A DNA stretch of 62,736 nt, from the NCBI RefSeq assembly GCF_001553455.1, contig NZ_BBOX01000129.1, forward strand, positions 1 to 62,736, in the 5' to 3' direction. The notes under the pieces were generated by a model, which was not told where the DNA came from, searched no databases, and was given only the letters and a program-made list of their open reading frames with translations. Origin of the DNA: Streptomyces hygroscopicus subsp. hygroscopicus (GTDB taxonomy: Bacteria > Actinomycetota > Actinomycetes > Streptomycetales > Streptomycetaceae). The translations under genes and the position numbers were made by a program. Every line of letters begins with the position of its first letter. The stretch's first letter is position 1. Shown piece by piece: positions 17,265-25,054 of this stretch.

Positions 17265-18266
17265 ATCAGTCATCTGGGAATCGACATCGGCGGCACCAAA
17301 GTGGCGCTGCGCGTCGAACACGACGACCTGAGCGTGGCCGAGCGCTCCTTCCGCTGGGCCGAACCGGACGGCACGGACGCCACGCCGTCCGGCGACGCCA
17401 CCGGGGACCTGGACCTGCTGGCGCGTCACGTCAGGGAGCTGTGCGCCGGCCGCCCCGGGCGGCTCACCGGCGTCGGGGTCGCGGTGCCCGCCACCCTCGA
17501 CGCCACCGGCACGGTCACCGCCTGGCCCGGCCGCCCCGGCTGGGCCGGAGTGGACCTGCGCGCCACGCTGTCCGCGCTCTTCGGGGACATCGAGGTCGGC
17601 TGCGCCGACGACGGCGATCTGGCCGCCCTCGCCGAAGCACACCGAGCCGGCTGCCCCGACCTGCTCTACCTCGGCGTCGGCACCGGTGTCGGCGGGGGCA
17701 TCGTGCGGAACGGACACCCCCTGCCCGGCCTGGGCCGCGGCTCCTGCGAAGTCGGCCACATGGTCGTGGACCGCGACGGACCGCCGTGCGACTGCGGCCG
17801 GCGCGGCTGTGTCCAGGCGGTGGCCTCGGGCCCGGCGACCCTGCGCCGGGCGGCGCGGCTGCGCGGCGAGGAGGTGAGCTTCACCGCGCTGCGCGGGGCC
17901 GTGCGCGACGGGGAGCCGTGGGCCGTGGCGTCGCTGCGGGAAGGCTGCGCGGCCCTGGCCGCGGCCGTGACCGGCGTATGCGAACTGCTCCGCCCCTCCC
18001 TCGTGCTGATCGGTGGCGGGTTCGCCGCGGCGATGCCGGGCCTGGTGGACACGGTGGCCGAGCTGACGACGGCGCTGGAGCGCCCGGGGCATCCGCTGCC
18101 GCCGGTCCGGCCCGCGCAACTGGGCGGACTCTCCTCGCTGCACGGCGCCGTTCTGCTGGCCAGGGGCATCGGTGACCAGGGCGTCGGGGGCGGTCGCCAG
18201 AAGGTGCCGGGGACGCACCGGGGCCTGCCGGTGTCCCCGGCCGGGGCCCCGCCGCCGTCGGCTTGA
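17265..18266 (+). CDS. ROK-family kanosamine kinase (RifN type)
   Basis: ROK sugar kinase: ATP motif LGIDIGGTK, GVGTGVGGGI, EVGH and the zinc motif C-x-C-G-x2-G-C (CDCGRRGC). In AHBA clusters it phosphorylates kanosamine at C6. The first ATG/GTG in frame (17301) lies after the essential IGGTK motif. No ATG or GTG was found in frame upstream, so the start must be non-standard: ATC at 17265, 6 bp after GGGAG, or CTG at 17274. I annotate from 17265 (333 codons). The gap to the dehydratase gene is only 55 bp, so the two form an operon. A sequencing error near the start would also explain this. Confidence 0.8.
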   Translation: MSHLGIDIGGTKVALRVEHDDLSVAERSFRWAEPDGTDATPSGDATGDLDLLARHVRELCAGRPGRLTGVGVAVPATLDATGTVTAWPGRPGWAGVDLRATLSALFGDIEVGCADDGDLAALAEAHRAGCPDLLYLGVGTGVGGGIVRNGHPLPGLGRGSCEVGHMVVDRDGPPCDCGRRGCVQAVASGPATLRRAARLRGEEVSFTALRGAVRDGEPWAVASLREGCAALAAAVTGVCELLRPSLVLIGGGFAAAMPGLVDTVAELTTALERPGHPLPPVRPAQLGGLSSLHGAVLLARGIGDQGVGGGRQKVPGTHRGLPVSPAGAPPPSA

Positions 18267-18303
18267 CCCGCACACCGTGTCAGGTGCCGAACTCGGAAAC
18301 ACC

Positions 18304-18354
18304 CTGTTCACTATCGGGGAGTTCGCCCGGCACGGCCGCGTCCCGGTCCGGATG
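18304..18354 (+). pseudogene. MerR-regulator N-terminal remnant
   Basis: Codons 18304-18354 read LFTIGEFARHGRVPVRM, which closely matches the first helix-turn-helix of actinobacterial MerR regulators (MFTIGEFAR.GRVSVRM). After this the frame becomes low-complexity Arg/Pro with no MerR wing or coiled coil, so only about 17 residues survive. Confidence 0.5.
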
Positions 18355-18449
18355 CCGCGCACCCGGCGCCCCAGGTCGAAGGAGTCCAGGAGGCGGTCCA
18401 GGGTGCCGTCCCACCCGGCCGCCATGCTGGGGGTCAACAGCAACCGCAC
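18347..18449 (-). pseudogene. Possible C-terminal gene fragment
   Basis: On the minus strand, bases 18449-18347 encode a protein-like stretch (MRLLLTPSMAAGWDGTLDRL and following) and then lose any protein character. GWDGTLDRL resembles the last helix of SRPBCC-type domains, but this is weak. Confidence 0.25.
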
Positions 18450-18579
18450 CAGGTGGAAGGCGGCCCGCCGCCGCGCACATCGTCCTCGCGGGGGCCGAGC
18501 GCACCAGAGGCGCGCGCCACCCGCAGCACCCGCAGCCCCTGGCCCGGCCCGGCTGACGGCTTCGCTCGCACGGTTTCCT

Positions 18580-18585
18580 TAGAAT
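18580..18585 (+). promoter_or_regulatory. Candidate -10 element for a leaderless transcript
   Basis: TAGAAT ends 7 bp before the ATG at 18593. If used, transcription would start at or next to the A of the start codon. No Shine-Dalgarno sequence is present. No convincing -35 is seen. Confidence 0.4.
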
Positions 18586-18592
18586 CGCTCGC

Positions 18593-18835
18593 ATGTCTGA
18601 TCTGGTGACCGATGAGCTGATTGAGCTGCAAAAATCCGCCGATGCCGAGCACCGTCGGCTGTCCGGGCTGGAGGGCGAGGAGCGCAGGGCCCAGTGGGAG
18701 CGGTGGCGGGCGGCGGCGGAGCGGGCGCAGTCGGCGGTGACGGAGCACGCCGCGTCTGCCGGGCTGAGCAGATTCGAGGTGGAGCGGGCGGTGAAGAAGG
18801 CCGTAAGACATCCGGAGGACCCCTCCGCGACCTGA
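18593..18835 (+). CDS. Small hypothetical protein, 80 residues
   Basis: A short, highly charged, probably all-helical protein (MSDLVTDELIELQKSADAE, then Glu/Arg-rich helix). It has no signal peptide or membrane segment and I do not recognise a named family. Codon use (third-position G/C) looks genuinely coding. The probable leaderless start, with a -10 box 7 bp upstream, supports the start chosen. Its neighbours (gene remnants left, lipoate ligase right, opposite strand) give no functional hint. Confidence 0.65.
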   Translation: MSDLVTDELIELQKSADAEHRRLSGLEGEERRAQWERWRAAAERAQSAVTEHAASAGLSRFEVERAVKKAVRHPEDPSAT

Positions 18836-19344
18836 CCCCTCCACGGCCTGGCCCTCCGGCCCACTGGCCCCTGGCCCCCGGCCCCCTGGGCTCCCCGCCC
18901 CCGGCGCTCTGGGCCCCGCCTGACGCGACCCGTCTCGCTCGCGGCGTCCGGCGCGGCACCTCGCCGGGACCCTCGCTGCGCGGCAGCCAGGTCTGGATCA
19001 GCATCGAGCGGACCTCATCGGCCGCCGGATCCAGGAATTCGGGGGCCAGCCAGCTCTCGTGCGCGCGCCGGTGACGGCCTCGGTGGCGCCGCCTCGCCCC
19101 TCGTCCGCACGGAGACCCACAACCCGCTCGCGGCGCGGGCGAGCCGGACCTCGGGGGCCGGGTCCATCAGACCAGCGGCGGTCATCGCACTCGCCGTGCC
19201 CGCGGGCCACGGCCGGGCCGCGCGGGGCATCGTTTCAGTGGCAGTGGCAGTGGCAGTGGCAGTGGCAGCGGCAGTGGCGGCGGAAGCAGCGGCCAGGCCA
19301 CCGAACTCGCGGCGCGACCTCAGGTGCCGCGCCGGGGGCGGTTC
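18836..19344. other. Gene-free GC-rich stretch
   Basis: 509 bp between the small protein and the lipoate ligase stop. Open frames here have no recognisable protein features. A Pro/Gly-type repetitive stretch (18840-18920) and a hexanucleotide repeat (19236-19277) suggest slippage-prone DNA. Confidence 0.6.
19236..19277. repeat. CAGTGG hexanucleotide repeat, seven copies
   Basis: Five perfect CAGTGG units, then CAGCGG and another CAGTGG, all in register. Confidence 0.92.
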
Positions 19345-20400
19345 CTACGGCACCCGCGCCGTCCACTCCTCGCTGCTGTACTTGGTGAGGGCGAGTTCCT
19401 CGGCGCGGGCCATCTCCTCGTCGGTGGCGTGTCCCTCCGTGAGGCCGTAGCGGGTGCGGAAGGAGCTGAGCATGCGGTCGATGATCGCGCCGCGCGGCAG
19501 GCCGGTCTGGCGGCGCAGCGGGTCGACGCGTTTGCTGGCGCTCCTGGTGCCCTTGTCGGACAGCTTCTCCTTGCCGACGCGCAGGACGTCGAGCATCTTG
19601 TCGGCGTCGATGTCGTACGCCATCGTCACATGGTGCAGGACCGCGCCATCACCGCCGGCCAGGCGTTTCTGCGCGGCACCGCCGATCTTGCCTTCCTCGG
19701 AGGCGATGTCGTTGAGGGGCTGGTACCAGGCTTTGATGCCCATGTCGCTGAGCGCGTTGAGAACCCAGTCGTCCAGATAGGCGTAGGAGTCGGCGAACGA
19801 CAGCCCGGAGACGAGGGAGGCCGGTACCGAAAGGGAATAGGTGATGGTGTTCTCGGCCTCCACGAACATGGCTCCGCCACCGGAGATGCGCCGCACCACG
19901 GTGACGCCGTGACGCGCCGCGCCCTCGGGGTCCACCTCATTGCGGAGGGATTGGAAGCTGCCGATGATGACGGCCGGGGCTCCCCATTCCCAGACGCGGA
20001 GGGTGGGAGGGCGGCGTCCGGCCGCGACCTCCTCGGTGAGGACCTGGTCGAGGGCCATGTGCAGCGCCGGACTCTGCGGCCCCTCGTGGATCAACTGCCA
20101 GTCGTAGTCCGTCCAGTCGGTGGCATGGGCCAGCGCCCGCCGCACGGCGATGCCCACGGACTCGGCGGAGAAACCGAACATCACGGTGCCGGGGGGCAGC
20201 GCCGCCTCGATGCGCGCGGCGAGCGCCTGCGCGTCCGCGTCGGCGGGGGCGCCCTCCAGGGCCCGGTCGATGGCGGGCAGCGCCTCGTCCGGCTCCAGGA
20301 AGAAGTCCCCCGCGACCCGCACACCGCGCAGCGCGCCGTCGTGGACGTCGAGATCCACGACGACCAGCTTGCCGCCCGGCACCTTGTACTCACCGTGCAT
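19345..20400 (-). CDS. Lipoate--protein ligase A family protein
   Basis: A 351-residue protein. The C-terminal two thirds are an LplA/LipB-type catalytic domain with the lipoyl-binding loop RRISGGGAMF, an Asn a few residues on (AENTITY) and KIGGAAQKR carrying the conserved Lys. The N-terminal part (about 80 residues) corresponds to the accessory domain, here in front rather than behind, as in several actinobacterial LplA proteins. It attaches lipoate (or octanoate) to E2 and H proteins of central-metabolism complexes. Start 20400 is the ATG of MHGEYKVPGGK. It stands alone and is divergent from the GH44 gene. Confidence 0.88.
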   Translation of the reverse strand: MHGEYKVPGGKLVVVDLDVHDGALRGVRVAGDFFLEPDEALPAIDRALEGAPADADAQALAARIEAALPPGTVMFGFSAESVGIAVRRALAHATDWTDYDWQLIHEGPQSPALHMALDQVLTEEVAAGRRPPTLRVWEWGAPAVIIGSFQSLRNEVDPEGAARHGVTVVRRISGGGAMFVEAENTITYSLSVPASLVSGLSFADSYAYLDDWVLNALSDMGIKAWYQPLNDIASEEGKIGGAAQKRLAGGDGAVLHHVTMAYDIDADKMLDVLRVGKEKLSDKGTRSASKRVDPLRRQTGLPRGAIIDRMLSSFRTRYGLTEGHATDEEMARAEELALTKYSSEEWTARVP

Positions 20401-20570
20401 AACCTGCCCCGCCTCCTGTTTCCGGTTCGGCGCTCAGGGCGATTATCCCGCGCCGCGCCGCGTCGCCTGCCCCGGCCGAGGCAGGCCCCGTCACGTCTCA
20501 CGCAACCCTCGCCGCGCCGCAGGCCCCACCGCGCCGCCGACTCCGCCGCGTCCCGCTCCGGCCCGGACGG

Positions 20571-20599
20571 TTGACACCGCGGCGGGCTTCACTGACCAT
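20571..20599 (+). promoter_or_regulatory. Candidate promoter of the GH44 gene
   Basis: TTGACA at 20571-20576 and GACCAT at 20594-20599 with a 17-bp spacer. The CebR-type operator begins 12 bp downstream, so a bound repressor would cover the start of transcription. Confidence 0.55.
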
Positions 20600-20611
20600 G
20601 TGAAGGCTCTT

Positions 20612-20625
20612 TGGGAGCGCTCCCA
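20612..20625. promoter_or_regulatory. CebR operator
   Basis: TGGGAGCGCTCCCA is a perfect 14-bp palindrome identical to the known CebR box. CebR, a LacI-family repressor, leaves the box when cello-oligosaccharides are present. Its place in front of a cellulase-type gene fits induction by cellulose. Confidence 0.9.
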
Positions 20626-20718
20626 CGCTCGTCCCCCCATCGTGAGGCCGTACGGCACCGCCCGCTCACCGCCACCCGTGCACCCCGGCACCTGTGCACC
20701 GTGCGCCCGTGCACCGTG

Positions 20719-20736
20719 CGCCCGTGCGTACGGGCG
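20719..20736 (+). promoter_or_regulatory. Leader hairpin upstream of GH44
   Basis: CGCCCGT-GCGT-ACGGGCG forms a perfect 7-bp stem with a 4-base loop, about 60 bp before the start codon. It may affect mRNA stability or translation; function unknown. Confidence 0.45.
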
Positions 20737-20795
20737 CCGCCGTACGGGCGCGGCCGGGCCGTGCCGCATGGCCGCCTGGAAGGAGGACCATGCGC

Positions 20796-23183
20796 ATGAC
20801 TCCGAGAACCGCGCTGGTGGCCGCGGTGCTGCTGGTGGCGGGCGGCGGTCTGGCCGACCCGGTCAGCGCCTTGCCCGACAGGGGCGCGCGGCCGGCCGCC
20901 GCGGACGGCCCCGCGCTCACCGTCGACGCCACCACCGGGCGCCACGCGATCGACCCGCACATCTACGGGATCAACTTCGCCGACGAGTCGCTGGCCCGGG
21001 AGCTGCGACTGCCGGTCCGGCGATGGGGCGGGAACGCCACGTCCCGTTACAACTACCAGCTCGACGCCTACAACGCGGGCGCGGACTGGTACTTCGAGAA
21101 CCTCTTCTACGACAACGGCACCGAAAAGCTGCCGGACGGCTCCGAAGCCGACAAGTTCATCGAGCAGAACCGGCGCACCGGCACCGACACCGTGCTGACC
21201 GTGCCGATGAGCGGCTGGACGACGGCCGCCCGCAACGCCGCCTGCGGCTTCAGCATCGCCAAGTACGGGCCCCAGAAGGGCAGCGACGCCCAGTGGCGCC
21301 CGGACTGCGGCAACGGTGTGAAGAGCGACGGCACCCAGGTGACCGGCAACGACCCGGCCGACACCAGCGTGGCCGCGGGACCGGAGTTCACGGGGGACTG
21401 GGTGCGGTATCTCAAGCGCGCCTACGGGAGCGCGGACAACGGCGGGGTGCGCTTCTACAACCTCGACAACGAGCCCGACCTGTGGCACAGCACCCACCGG
21501 GACGTTCACCCGGACGGAGCGGGCTACGACGAGCTGCGGGACCGCGCCTACGCCACCGCCGCCGCGATCAAGGACGCCGACCCGGGGGCGAAGACCCTCG
21601 GCCCGGTCGGCTGGGGCTTCAACTCCCTGGTCTACTCCGGCCTGGACCAGAAGACCTGCAACGAGAAGGGCGGCGACTGCTGGTCCGACCCGCCGGACCG
21701 GGCGGCCCACGGCGGATCGCAGTTCGCCCCCTGGTACCTCCAGCAGATGAAGGCGTACGAGCAAAGCCACGGGCGCCGCGTCCTGGACTACTTCGACGAG
21801 CACATCTACCCGCAGCAGTCCGGGGTGTTCGGGGACGCCGTCGACGCGGACACCCAGGCCCTGCGGCTGCGCTCCACGCGGCAGCTGTGGGATCCCACGT
21901 ACGTGGACGAGAGCTGGATCAACCAGCCGGTGCAGTACATCCCGCGGATGCGCTCGCTGGTCGACGAGAACTACCCGGGGACCAAGCTCGCCATCACCGA
22001 GTACAACTGGGGCGCGCTGAACCACATCAACGGGGCCCTCGCCCAGGCCGATGTGCTCGGCATCTTCGGACGGGAGGGGCTGGACCTGGCCACCCTGTGG
22101 GACCCGCCCACCTCCACCGAGCCCGGTGCCTACGCCTTCCGGATGTTCCGCAACTACGACGGCGAGGGCGGCGCCTTCGGGGACATCGCGGTCCACGCGG
22201 CCAGCGCCGACCAGGAGAAGCTCGCGGTCTACGCGGCCGAACGCGAAAGCGACCACGCGCTGACTGTGATGGTCATCAACAAGACCACCGGTGATCTGAC
22301 CGCCCCGGTGTCCCTGACCGCCGGCACCGGCACGGCCGGCTCGGCACAGGTCTACCGCTACGGCCAGGACGACGTCACCGCGATCGAGCACCTGGCCGAC
22401 CAGCCGCTCACCGGCGGCGGCTTCACCACGACCTTCCCGGCCTACTCCATCACCACCTATGTGGTGCCCGCCGGGTCCTCCGGGGCGCAGCCGCCGACCG
22501 CTCCCGGTGCCCCCGCGGCCACCGCGGTCGGCCCGGACCGGGTGACCCTGTCCTGGACCGCGTCCGCCGCCGGTTCGTCCCCGGTGGCGAGCTACCAGGT
22601 GTACTCCGGCGACCCGGCCGGCACCGCCCCGGTCGCCACGGTCGACGCCCCCGCCACCAGCGCCACCGTCACCGGACTGTCCCCGGCCACCGCCTACACC
22701 TTCCGTGTGGTGGCCAGGGACACCGCGGGCCGCGGCTCCCCGCCGTCCGCCCCGGTGCGGGTGACCACCGGTGCGGCCCAGCCCGCCGTCTGCACGGTCG
22801 ACTACCGGGTGGGCAACGACTGGGGCACCGGCTTCACCGCCACCGTCACGCTCACCAACCGGGGCCCCGCGCTGAACGGCTGGCGGCTCGGCTTCTCCTT
22901 CACCGGCGACCAGAAGGTCACCCAGGGCTGGAACGGCTCCTGGAGCCAGAGCGGCACCGCGGTCACCGCCAAGGACGCCGGCTGGAACGCCGCCCTGGGC
23001 ACCGGCACGTCCACGACCCTCGGGTTCAACGGCTCCTACACCGGTACCAACGCCGCGCCGCGCGACTTCACCCTGAACGGCGCGTCCTGCACCGTCCCCG
23101 GCACCGCGGCCGCCGCTCGGATCGCGCCCCCGGCCGGACGCGCGCCCGGCGCGGAGGCCGTGCGGGGGTCCGTACGCCGGTGA
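20796..23183 (+). CDS. Secreted GH44-type endoglucanase/xyloglucanase with Fn3 and CBM2
   Basis: A 795-residue secreted protein. After a signal peptide (TALVAAVLLVAGGGLADP) comes a glycoside hydrolase family 44 domain to about residue 560, with likely acid/base E226 in NLDNEPDLW and nucleophile E402 in AITEYNWG. An Fn3 module (about 565-655) and a family 2 cellulose-binding module (about 663-766, Cys at both ends, conserved Trp residues) follow. GH44 enzymes cut beta-1,4-glucans and xyloglucan. Start 20796 is best spaced from AGGAGGA (20781-20787); ATG 20790 adds two residues. The upstream CebR-type box implies cellobiose induction. The C terminus continues about 30 residues past CBM2. Confidence 0.92.
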   Translation: MTPRTALVAAVLLVAGGGLADPVSALPDRGARPAAADGPALTVDATTGRHAIDPHIYGINFADESLARELRLPVRRWGGNATSRYNYQLDAYNAGADWYFENLFYDNGTEKLPDGSEADKFIEQNRRTGTDTVLTVPMSGWTTAARNAACGFSIAKYGPQKGSDAQWRPDCGNGVKSDGTQVTGNDPADTSVAAGPEFTGDWVRYLKRAYGSADNGGVRFYNLDNEPDLWHSTHRDVHPDGAGYDELRDRAYATAAAIKDADPGAKTLGPVGWGFNSLVYSGLDQKTCNEKGGDCWSDPPDRAAHGGSQFAPWYLQQMKAYEQSHGRRVLDYFDEHIYPQQSGVFGDAVDADTQALRLRSTRQLWDPTYVDESWINQPVQYIPRMRSLVDENYPGTKLAITEYNWGALNHINGALAQADVLGIFGREGLDLATLWDPPTSTEPGAYAFRMFRNYDGEGGAFGDIAVHAASADQEKLAVYAAERESDHALTVMVINKTTGDLTAPVSLTAGTGTAGSAQVYRYGQDDVTAIEHLADQPLTGGGFTTTFPAYSITTYVVPAGSSGAQPPTAPGAPAATAVGPDRVTLSWTASAAGSSPVASYQVYSGDPAGTAPVATVDAPATSATVTGLSPATAYTFRVVARDTAGRGSPPSAPVRVTTGAAQPAVCTVDYRVGNDWGTGFTATVTLTNRGPALNGWRLGFSFTGDQKVTQGWNGSWSQSGTAVTAKDAGWNAALGTGTSTTLGFNGSYTGTNAAPRDFTLNGASCTVPGTAAAARIAPPAGRAPGAEAVRGSVRR

Positions 23184-23192
23184 CGCGGCGGG

Positions 23193-23660
23193 TCACGCTC
23201 CCGTGGTCGAGCCCGGACGGACGATCATGATGATGGTCACGGTCGCCCACAGCAGGTTGAACGCTCCCGTGAACATCGCCAGCTGGACGGTGTCGGTCCG
23301 CTCCAGGGCGTTGTCGGCACCGAGGGCGTCGAGGACCTCCTCCTGCCGCGGCAGGACGAAGGCGACCAGGATGCCGGCGGCCGCGGCGGTCAGGGCGATG
23401 GAGGCGGTGAGCCAGCCGTCGCCGAGAACGCCCATCGCGGCGGCCGTGGCGAAGCCGAAGAGCGGCACGGCCAGGCCCAGCTTGGCGTAGATCCGGCAGA
23501 TGCGGTGCAGCAGCCGGACCGTGCCCAGGTCCGCCTCGTCCCCGGCGGTGGCCGCGTGGGCGCGGCGGGCCGCCGGCGGGAACATGCTGGCGGCGACCGT
23601 GACCGGGCCGATCGCGACGATGGCGGCCAGGACGTGCACGGAGAGCAGGAACTTGGTCAT
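23193..23660 (-). CDS. DUF2269-like integral membrane protein
   Basis: A 155-residue protein with about four hydrophobic helices: LLSVHVLAAIVAIGPVTVAA at the start, PLFGFATAAAMGVL, then two more ending in WATVTIIMIV. The HVLAAIVAIGP start and the RICRIYAKLGL stretch match the DUF2269 family, whose function is unknown. It converges on the GH44 gene with a 9-bp gap. A 13-bp perfect hairpin lies 54 bp upstream of its start. Confidence 0.75.
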   Translation of the reverse strand: MTKFLLSVHVLAAIVAIGPVTVAASMFPPAARRAHAATAGDEADLGTVRLLHRICRIYAKLGLAVPLFGFATAAAMGVLGDGWLTASIALTAAAAGILVAFVLPRQEEVLDALGADNALERTDTVQLAMFTGAFNLLWATVTIIMIVRPGSTTGA

Positions 23661-23713
23661 CGGATGGCGTCCGGCTCCGTTTCGAACGTGGTGGGCACCA
23701 GCGTCTCCTTCCG

Positions 23714-23744
23714 AGCGTGGGGCGGGTGGTGCCCGCCCCACGCT
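23714..23744. repeat. Perfect 13-bp inverted repeat
   Basis: Arms AGCGTGGGGCGGG (23714-23726) and CCCGCCCCACGCT (23732-23744) with loop TGGTG. In the leader of the minus-strand membrane protein gene, it could be an operator or an RNA hairpin. Confidence 0.8.
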
Positions 23745-23845
23745 AGGGAGCCGGAGGACGATCACCCAGGGGCTCGAGCGACAGATGTCAACGGATTCTC
23801 GCCATGCCGGGCCGGGACCGCGGCGAGCGGGGTGATCCGGTCGCC

Positions 23846-23901
23846 CCCATGCCCGTAGGCAGGGAAGGAGTCGCCCTCCCATGCCCGTGGGCAGAGAAGG
23901 A
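23846..23901. repeat. 24-bp direct repeat pair, each with an internal palindrome
   Basis: Copies at 23846-23869 and 23878-23901 differ at two positions and are spaced 32 bp start to start. Each contains TGCCCGTRGGCA, an inverted repeat. They lie about 75 bp before the GNAT start and may be operator sites. Confidence 0.75.
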
Positions 23902-23975
23902 AACGCGCGGACGCCCCTCCCGGTGGGAGGATCCCCGCGACGTGTGCACGCCGGTGCGGACCGTGGAGGGTGAGG

Positions 23976-24548
23976 ATGTACGCGATGTCCCTGGGTGAGG
24001 ACGGTGCGGAACTGCGTCCGCTCGAGCCGTGGCGGGCCGGGGAGTTCCTGGCCCATATGGACCGGGGACGGGAGTTCATCGGGCGGTACATCGCGCTGGC
24101 GGACGCCGTCACGGACCTGGAGTCGGCCCGGGCGTACCTCCAGGGGTACGCGGACAAGACGGCGGCCGACACCGGGCGGATCCACGGCATCTGGACGGAC
24201 GGCAAGCTGGTCGGCGGCGTCCTGTTCCGGACGATGGACATCGCGCAGGGCACCGCGGAGGCGGGCTGCTGGCTGGAGCCGTCGGCGGTGGGCAAGGGGC
24301 TGGTGACCCGGGCCGCCCGCCTGATCATCGACTGGGCCGTGGAGGAGCGGGGCGTCCACCGCGTGGAGTGGCGGGCCGCGGCGGCCAACGAGGCCAGCCT
24401 CGCCGTGGCCCGGCGGCTGGGGATGACCAGGGACGGTGTGCTGCGGGAGGGCTCCTGCCACCGGGGCACACGGTACGACGTGGAGATCTGGTCGGTGCTG
24501 GCGCCGGAGTGGCGGGCCGGGAGGAAACCGCCCCGGGCGGCGGGCTGA
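23976..24548 (+). CDS. GNAT acetyltransferase, RimJ/RimL-like
   Basis: A 190-residue single-domain acetyltransferase. The order of elements (ELRPLEPWRAGEF, IWTDGKLVGGVLF, EAGCWLEPSAVGKGLVTRAA, VEWRAAAANEASLAVARRLG) is that of ribosomal-protein-type N-acetyltransferases, with the acetyl-CoA loop at AVGKGLVT. Targets may be protein N termini or small molecules. The ATG at 23976 follows GGAGGG with 5-bp spacing. A small downstream gene starts 4 bp after its stop, so the two are probably cotranscribed. Confidence 0.85.
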   Translation: MYAMSLGEDGAELRPLEPWRAGEFLAHMDRGREFIGRYIALADAVTDLESARAYLQGYADKTAADTGRIHGIWTDGKLVGGVLFRTMDIAQGTAEAGCWLEPSAVGKGLVTRAARLIIDWAVEERGVHRVEWRAAAANEASLAVARRLGMTRDGVLREGSCHRGTRYDVEIWSVLAPEWRAGRKPPRAAG

Positions 24549-24552
24549 CGGC

Positions 24553-24798
24553 ATGGCCGACTTCCTGACCGGTGAGGACCACCGCACCGTGCTGGTCTGT
24601 TTCGCGCCGGCCCGTCCGCAGGTCCGCCCGCTCGCCGCGGACGACTCGGCGGAGCCCGGCGGGGAGGTGCACCCGGTGCGGACCTGTGTGGTCCACACCT
24701 GCAAACGCGCCCGGCGGTACGGTCCCGCCTCGCCGATCACCGCCATCGCCGCCCGCCACCTCGGCCCCGATCTGGTCACCGGCAGGACCTGGGGCTGA
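24553..24798 (+). CDS. Small hypothetical protein, 81 residues
   Basis: It starts 4 bp after the GNAT stop, which implies coupling. The sequence (MADFLTGEDHRTVLVCFAPA, later RTCVVHTCKRARRYG) has several Cys and His residues but no clear metal motif. I do not recognise the family. Third-codon G/C bias is consistent with coding. Confidence 0.55.
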   Translation: MADFLTGEDHRTVLVCFAPARPQVRPLAADDSAEPGGEVHPVRTCVVHTCKRARRYGPASPITAIAARHLGPDLVTGRTWG

Positions 24799-24954
24799 GC
24801 GAGCGCGTCGAGCGGTTGACGGCGCGGAAATTTTCGCGGCCGATCGACCCGTGCGGTAAACCCCGCCGGGTCCGATCGCGTCCTGATCAACAGTGGCCGC
24901 GCGGCAGTGGTTTGGCCTCGGTCGGGGCCGGTTTCCCGGGTGCTATGTGCACCG

Positions 24955-25006
24955 TGTATACATGCGCTGTATACATGCGCCGTATACCTGCGATGTATAG
25001 ACGCGG
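24955..25006. promoter_or_regulatory. Four tandem 13-bp iterons (TGTATACATGCGC)
   Basis: Units at 24955-24967 and 24968-24980 are identical; 24981-24993 and 24994-25006 are variants. The first three contain GTATAC, itself a palindrome. The run ends 48 bp before the TPR gene start. Evenly phased copies of this kind are typical of a cooperative operator. Confidence 0.85.
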
Positions 25007-25054
25007 TGCGCGGCCGCGCCACGCGCACCTGGAACCACAGACGGAAAGGCATCC

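Larger units (their letters stand above)
18267..18592. other. Intergenic region with gene remnants
   Basis: 326 bp with no intact gene. It contains a MerR-like N-terminal fragment on the plus strand and a possible unrelated fragment on the minus strand, both described separately. It looks like a decay scar at the end of the AHBA block. Confidence 0.5.
20401..20795. other. Divergent intergenic region, lplA-like / GH44
   Basis: 395 bp. It holds the GH44 promoter with a CebR-type operator, two copies of a 15-bp direct repeat (GTGCACCGTGCGCCC at about 20694-20723) and a hairpin in the leader. No small gene is supported. Confidence 0.65.
23661..23975. other. Divergent intergenic region with hairpin and paired operators
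   Basis: 315 bp. AGCGTGGGGCGGG and its exact complement form a 13-bp stem with a 5-base loop at 23714-23744. Two near-identical 24-bp repeats lie at 23846-23869 and 23878-23901. No gene is supported. Confidence 0.6.
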
